From Streptomyces colonosanans (GTDB taxonomy: Bacteria; Actinomycetota; Actinomycetes; Streptomycetales; Streptomycetaceae), in contig NZ_MLYP01000049.1 of the NCBI RefSeq assembly GCF_001866645.1, positions 1-64,000 on the forward strand: a DNA stretch of 64,000 nt, written 5' to 3'. Every line of letters begins with the position of its first letter. Position 1 is the stretch's first letter. The translations under genes and the position numbers were made by a program. The notes beneath the pieces are model-generated. The model worked only from the letters and a program-made list of their open reading frames with translations, was not told the origin of the DNA and ran no database searches. Of the stretch, positions 60,207 to 64,000 are shown one piece after another.

Positions 60207-60360
60207 GCGCATCGGATCACCGGGATCGTCCGGGCCGCCGGCGGTGAGAGTTCGCCGCACAGCACCCTCGCCGCCGTAGAGATCGAGCTTCGCCGTTCGC
60301 CCCTCTCAGAGGGCCCGGCCGGACCGCTCGATCTCCGCCCGAACGCTTCTGGCAGCGGAT

Positions 60361-61851
60361 TTACGAACGTGTCGCGCTCACCCGGAAGTTGCCCATCATG
60401 CCCATCGCCGCGTGGTCGATCATGTGGCAGTGGTACACGTAGGTGCCCTCGTATCCGGTGAACGTGGCCTGGATCTTGACCGTTTCTCCAGGCTGCACCG
60501 CGACGGTGTCCTTCAGCGCGACCTCGGGGCCGGAGGTGACGGGCTGGCCACCTCGCTCCAGCACGCGGAACTGCACCAGGTGCACATGGAAGTTGTGTGG
60601 CAGGCGAGTGTTCGCGTTATGGATGGTCCAGATCTCCGTCGCCCCGTACTCGATCTCGGTGTCGATACGGCTCATGTCGTAGGCCTGGCCGTTGATGTAG
60701 GCGTTGTTGGTCGCACCGGTCTCGTCCACGTACAGCTCGAAGCTGCGGTTGACCGTGGCGGTGCCCATGGGCGGCAGCGTGCGCAGGGTCGCGGGCACGA
60801 CGCTAGTGTCCCGGGCGGGGCCGGTGACGCGGAACTGCAGGACCTTGCTGAGCTGCTCGACCGGTTCGCCGGGCCGCAGCGGCCGGGTGTTCTCGAGGAC
60901 AAGCGTGGTGCCGGCGTCGTACCGCGAGAAGTCGACGACGACGTCGGCGCGCTCCCCGGGGGAGAGGGCCACAGACGTCACCTCAAGCGGCTTCTCCAGC
61001 AGTCCGCCGTCCGAACCGATCAGCTGGAAGGGCGAGTTGTCGGACAGCTTCAGCGCGAAGAACCGCATGTTGGACGTGTTGAACAGGCGGAAGCGGTACT
61101 TGCGGGCGGCGACCTTGAAGTACGGCCAGGCCTTGCCGTTGGCCATCAGCACGGTGCGATTCGGGTCGTTCATGGTGTACGCGAGCTGACCGGCGTCGTC
61201 GAAGCGGCCGTCCCGCAGCGCGATCGGCACGTCGTAGGCGCCCGAGGGAAGGTTGAGGCTCTGCTCCTTCTCGTCGGTGAGCAGATACAGACCGTACAAC
61301 CCGCGGTAGACGGTCTCCGCCTCCTCGTGGTGGGCGTGATCGTGGAACCACATGTTCGCGTGCGGCTGGTTGTTGGGGTACGTGTACGTCTTCGACCCGC
61401 CCCCGGCCGCGATGAGGTCCATAGGGGAGCCGTCGCTGCTCTGGGGCACATGGGCGCCGTGCAGGTGGATCGAGGTGGGAACGGTCAGCTGGTTGGTCTG
61501 CTTGATCACGACGCGCTGACCGGAGGCCGCCTTGATGACGGGGCTGGGGAAGCTCCCGTTGAAGGTGCGGACCCGGGTCAGCATCCCGGGCAGGATCTCC
61601 GCGTCCGCCTCCTTCATGGTCATCTCGTAGTAGGCGGCCTTCCCGGATACGGACGTCGGCTTCAGCGTCGGGGGTACCGGCATCGCCTGCTGGAACTGCG
61701 GGATGGTGGTTGGATCCAGGTCGGCGGCCTGGGCCTGGTCGGTGGTCCGGGCCTGGGCGTGGCCGGACAGGGCGGGCGCCAACAGGCCTGCGCTGCCTAT
61801 GGCGCCGGTGAGAGCCGCCCCTGTTTTGAGGACAGTTCTGCGCTGGATCAT
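60361..61851 (-). CDS. Tat-exported multicopper oxidase (CotA/bilirubin-oxidase-like)
   Basis: 496 residues from ATG 61851 (GGGGAG upstream). Signal peptide with the twin-arginine motif RRTVLK, then a hydrophobic stretch and Ala-rich cleavage site. Copper ligands: HLHG (about residue 130), WFHDHAHHEE, HNFHVHLVQF and the C-terminal YHCHMIDHAAMGMMG, giving the T1, T2 and T3 sites with an axial Met. Oxidises phenolic or amine substrates with O2, or Cu(I). Phenoxazinone synthase belongs to the same class, so oxidative coupling of the phenazine product is possible. It is convergent with phzG. Confidence 0.92.
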   Translation of the reverse strand: MIQRRTVLKTGAALTGAIGSAGLLAPALSGHAQARTTDQAQAADLDPTTIPQFQQAMPVPPTLKPTSVSGKAAYYEMTMKEADAEILPGMLTRVRTFNGSFPSPVIKAASGQRVVIKQTNQLTVPTSIHLHGAHVPQSSDGSPMDLIAAGGGSKTYTYPNNQPHANMWFHDHAHHEEAETVYRGLYGLYLLTDEKEQSLNLPSGAYDVPIALRDGRFDDAGQLAYTMNDPNRTVLMANGKAWPYFKVAARKYRFRLFNTSNMRFFALKLSDNSPFQLIGSDGGLLEKPLEVTSVALSPGERADVVVDFSRYDAGTTLVLENTRPLRPGEPVEQLSKVLQFRVTGPARDTSVVPATLRTLPPMGTATVNRSFELYVDETGATNNAYINGQAYDMSRIDTEIEYGATEIWTIHNANTRLPHNFHVHLVQFRVLERGGQPVTSGPEVALKDTVAVQPGETVKIQATFTGYEGTYVYHCHMIDHAAMGMMGNFRVSATRS

Positions 61852-62086
61852 GACTGCTCCCCGTGATGCGTCGAAAGTGCTGTGTGGTGGAGGAAGTAAC
61901 CAGGGTGTTTCTCCCACACAGCATTGCTCCGCACCGCTCGGGAAGACCTTGAGCCCAGCTTGAGCGCCGATGGATCATCGGAACTCGGCTCTCCAGGCGC
62001 CGGTGCCGGTGCCTCCGGTGACCACGCCCGTGATCCCGGCGGACGAGAATCTGAGCGCCTGGTAGCCGACTGAACCGCTTGGACTG

Positions 62087-63133
62087 TCAGCCGATGGCCG
62101 CCTCGAGGACGGACGCGTGCGGTGAGGGCTCCAGCAGGCTCGTGATCGTGAACTGCGCCTTGGTGAGCAGCGCTTCGTACTCCGTGCGGGTGCGGCTTTG
62201 CCCGTTGAGGACCGTCATCATCAGCATGTCGACCGTCTTGCCGGGGTGGGGCTCGTTGCCCGCCGGGATCATGGCGTTGACGACCAGCAGCCGCCCGTGC
62301 TCCGGCATGGCCTCGCGGCACGAGCGCAGTATGCGCAGGCACTGCTCGTCCGGCCAGCTGGCCAGCACGTGCTTGAGGAGATAGACGTCGGCACCGGACG
62401 GCACGGAGACGAAGAAGTCACCGGCCTCGGCCTGCCAGCGGCCGGTCAGGTCGGGGCAGTCGAGGACATGCCCGGCTACCACGTTCTCCAGGTCGACCAG
62501 GGTGCCCGTCAGGTGCGGGTTGCGCCGCAGGACCGAGCGCAGCAGACCGCCGCGCCCGCCGCCCACGTCGACGACGCTCCTGGCCCCCGAGAAGTCGAGG
62601 GCTCCGGCTATGTCGTTGCTCAGCGCCTCGGAGAACGCCGCCATGCTGGAGTTGAAGGCGGCGCCGAAGTCCCGGTCAGTGGCAACGTAGTCGTAGAAGG
62701 GGATGCCGTGCAGCGACTCGAAGGCGGTGGTGCCGGTGCGCACCGCGTCGTGCAGATGGCCCGCCGACTCCCAGAACGGGACCTCGCCGCGCACTCTGAT
62801 GTAGTCGCGCAGCGACCGCTTCGCGTCCGTGCGCAGCGGCTCGGCGAGCGGGGTGAGGTGAAACCGTCCCGACTCGTCCTCGCGGAACACTCCCTTGGTG
62901 GCGAGGAACCGCAGCATCCGGTACAGGTGTGGCGCGTGGGCCCCTACGGCCAAGGCGAGTTCGTCGGCCGTGCGGGGGCCGTCTGTCAGCTGGTCGGCAA
63001 TGCCGAAGCGCGCGGCGCTGTGCAGGGCCGCTGAGTACACGTAGCCCAGGGCGAGTTCGAGCAGCTCGCCGGTCACCTGTGAGGTGTCGGATGTCGTCGG
63101 GGCCCCTACGGTCCCCGGGTGAGCGCTTGTCAT
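62087..63133 (-). CDS. SAM-dependent methyltransferase (PhzM-like O/N-methyltransferase)
   Basis: 348 residues from ATG 63133 (AAGGAA upstream). N-terminal dimerisation helices (residues 1-110, LLELALGYVYSAALHSAARFGIADQL). The Rossmann core has VVDVGGGRGGLLRSVLRR (motif I), LVDLENVV, and GADVYLLKHVLASWPDEQCLRIL. Same architecture as plant-type OMTs and PhzM of Pseudomonas. It probably methylates a hydroxyl, carboxyl or ring nitrogen on the phenazine. Same strand as the copper oxidase, 235 bases upstream of it. Confidence 0.88.
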   Translation of the reverse strand: MTSAHPGTVGAPTTSDTSQVTGELLELALGYVYSAALHSAARFGIADQLTDGPRTADELALAVGAHAPHLYRMLRFLATKGVFREDESGRFHLTPLAEPLRTDAKRSLRDYIRVRGEVPFWESAGHLHDAVRTGTTAFESLHGIPFYDYVATDRDFGAAFNSSMAAFSEALSNDIAGALDFSGARSVVDVGGGRGGLLRSVLRRNPHLTGTLVDLENVVAGHVLDCPDLTGRWQAEAGDFFVSVPSGADVYLLKHVLASWPDEQCLRILRSCREAMPEHGRLLVVNAMIPAGNEPHPGKTVDMLMMTVLNGQSRTRTEYEALLTKAQFTITSLLEPSPHASVLEAAIG

Positions 63134-63268
63134 CGACAAGGTTCCTTTTCTCGTGCGTCGAAGTGCGTCCACCAGCTTTGGGCAGACCGATCGGTTTCCA
63201 CTGGAGCGCCGGGTGAGCGCGAACGCCCCGTGAGGTCCACGAGCGCTGGGCCCGCGACATCATCTGCG

Positions 63269-63522
63269 CCCCGGCTCCGCCTGGACAGCCAGGTCGTCGG
63301 CGTCGTCGCCGATCAACCCGCCCAGCCAGCCGGGGTGCTGGACATCGAGGCGTTGAGTCCGAGCTGATGCACCCGTACTACGCGGCCGAACAAGGCCTGG
63401 TCGACGACGTCATCGCCCCCTCCGCAACGCGTGGAATTCTGATCAAGTCGCCGGCGATACCGCGCATCAATCACGTCGGTCTGCCGCCGCGCAAACACGG
63501 AAACCCGCCGCCGCAGGATTGA
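63269..63522 (+). pseudogene. remnant of an acyl-CoA carboxylase beta subunit (accB/pccB type)
   Basis: Two pieces. Frame 2 at 63269-63352 reads RLRLDSQVVGVVADQPAQPA and GVLDIEA, like the middle GR(S)VGVVANQP...GCLDI of carboxyltransferases. Frame 1 at 63361-63522 reads ELMHPYYAAEQGLVDDVIAP, then INHVGLPPRKHGN and a stop, like the usual C-terminus ending PPRKHGNIPL. About 150 residues between them are gone, and the frame changes. It is non-functional. Confidence 0.75.
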
Positions 63523-63661
63523 CTTGATCTTTGACCTCAGACCTCGAACGGCGTCTCTTTCTTGATCACTCGCATTGGTGACTGCCGTACGCGCGGACGG
63601 CCTTCGGCTGATCAGGTGCTTCGACCACGGAATGCACACACCCAGCTCAAAGGCCGTGAGG

Positions 63662-63931
63662 ATGAATCTGTTTCACCATGCTATCCGGCAGGCGCCGTTC
63701 GCGGAACTGTCATGCTTCCGAGGCGAGTTCCCCTCCTGCCTGGCCGAGCATCCGAATGCGCTCTCCGAGCCGGCGGACGCGGCGCTGTGCGCGGATGGCC
63801 CGGTGCGTCGCTGGTGAAACTGTCGCTGGTGGGTGAGCACCGCCGCGGGCAGCGGCCGGTACGGTGCCCTGGCCGCGGGCTGCATGGACATCACGCGGCT
63901 GCGGCGGGCGCCGACCGGTGTCCCGCTGCTT
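63662..63931 (+). pseudogene. decayed transposase N-terminus (IS701-like DDE family)
   Basis: Starting ATG 63662, the pieces MNLFHHAIRQAPFAELSCFR, GEFPSCLAEHPNALSEPADA and ALCADGPVR match the N-terminus I recall for Streptomyces IS701-type transposases (FAELSRFRGEFY...ALFELADALLCADGPVR). The frame then shifts to VKLSLVGEHRRG and again to MDITRLRRA.GVPL. The element is frameshifted at least twice and the rest is not visible before the window ends. Confidence 0.65.
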
Positions 63932-64000
63932 CAGGCGCACGAGACATGGTCACCACACGACCTTGATCCATTTCTGAAACACACCCTGGCACCGCACCGG
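63932..64000. other. right edge of window
   Basis: No gene identified in the last ~70 bases; they could continue the decayed transposase. Confidence 0.3.

Overview
This is a chromosomal segment of a Streptomyces, or a very close actinomycete. The GC content is very high with a strong G/C third-position bias, starts are often GTG, and the gene order from coaX to the DUF397 gene follows the arrangement I recall for the S. coelicolor SCO3380-SCO3435 neighbourhood (from memory, not checked). About 50 kb is ordinary core chromosome. The last ~13.7 kb is an acquired region carrying a phenazine gene cluster.

0-7.7 kb: an operon on the minus strand (DUF2520 dehydrogenase, panC, nadB, nadC, coaX) joins pantothenate synthesis, CoA entry and de novo NAD synthesis. 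A threonine-aldolase-like gene diverges from it and is followed by a TA-flanked 202-bp MITE. 7.9-20.7 kb: an ArsR-type regulator with a perfect palindrome in its divergent promoter, a two-component system, a MidA-like methyltransferase tail-to-tail with a nuoD paralogue, two PH-domain membrane proteins, a coiled-coil membrane protein, a secreted esterase and an MprF-like membrane enzyme.

20.9-36.9 kb: the folate cluster (folP, an NTF2-like gene, folB, folK, folE) with ftsH, hpt, tilS, a metalloprotease, a D,D-carboxypeptidase, ppa, a ThrE exporter, a DedA protein, a YbjQ protein and tipA. TipA is a residue-for-residue match in layout to TipAL/TipAS. Beside it lies only the C-terminal stub of a glutamate decarboxylase gene.

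37-50.3 kb: a DinB-like protein, an aldehyde dehydrogenase, a regulatory triad (XRE, ATPase, DUF397), two lipoproteins, a FUSC transporter, a divergent DUF2786/Clp-N pair, a PolA-like protein and a TrmH-family RNA methyltransferase.

50.3-64 kb: the core ends at a strong terminator followed by the 3' half of a tRNA-Thr-like gene. That is the classic scar left at one end of an integrated element, so an intact tRNA is predicted beyond the right edge. The region carries a hypothetical gene, an APC permease between imperfect direct repeats, an IS256-family transposase remnant, a metF-like gene, phzB-C-D-E-F-G, a Tat-exported multicopper oxidase and an O/N-methyltransferase. It ends in decayed pieces of an acyl-CoA carboxylase beta gene and a transposase. 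The phz genes should make a phenazine carboxylic/dicarboxylic acid core. The methyltransferase, the MetF enzyme and the copper oxidase are candidate tailoring or supply functions, so the end product may not be one of the common phenazines.
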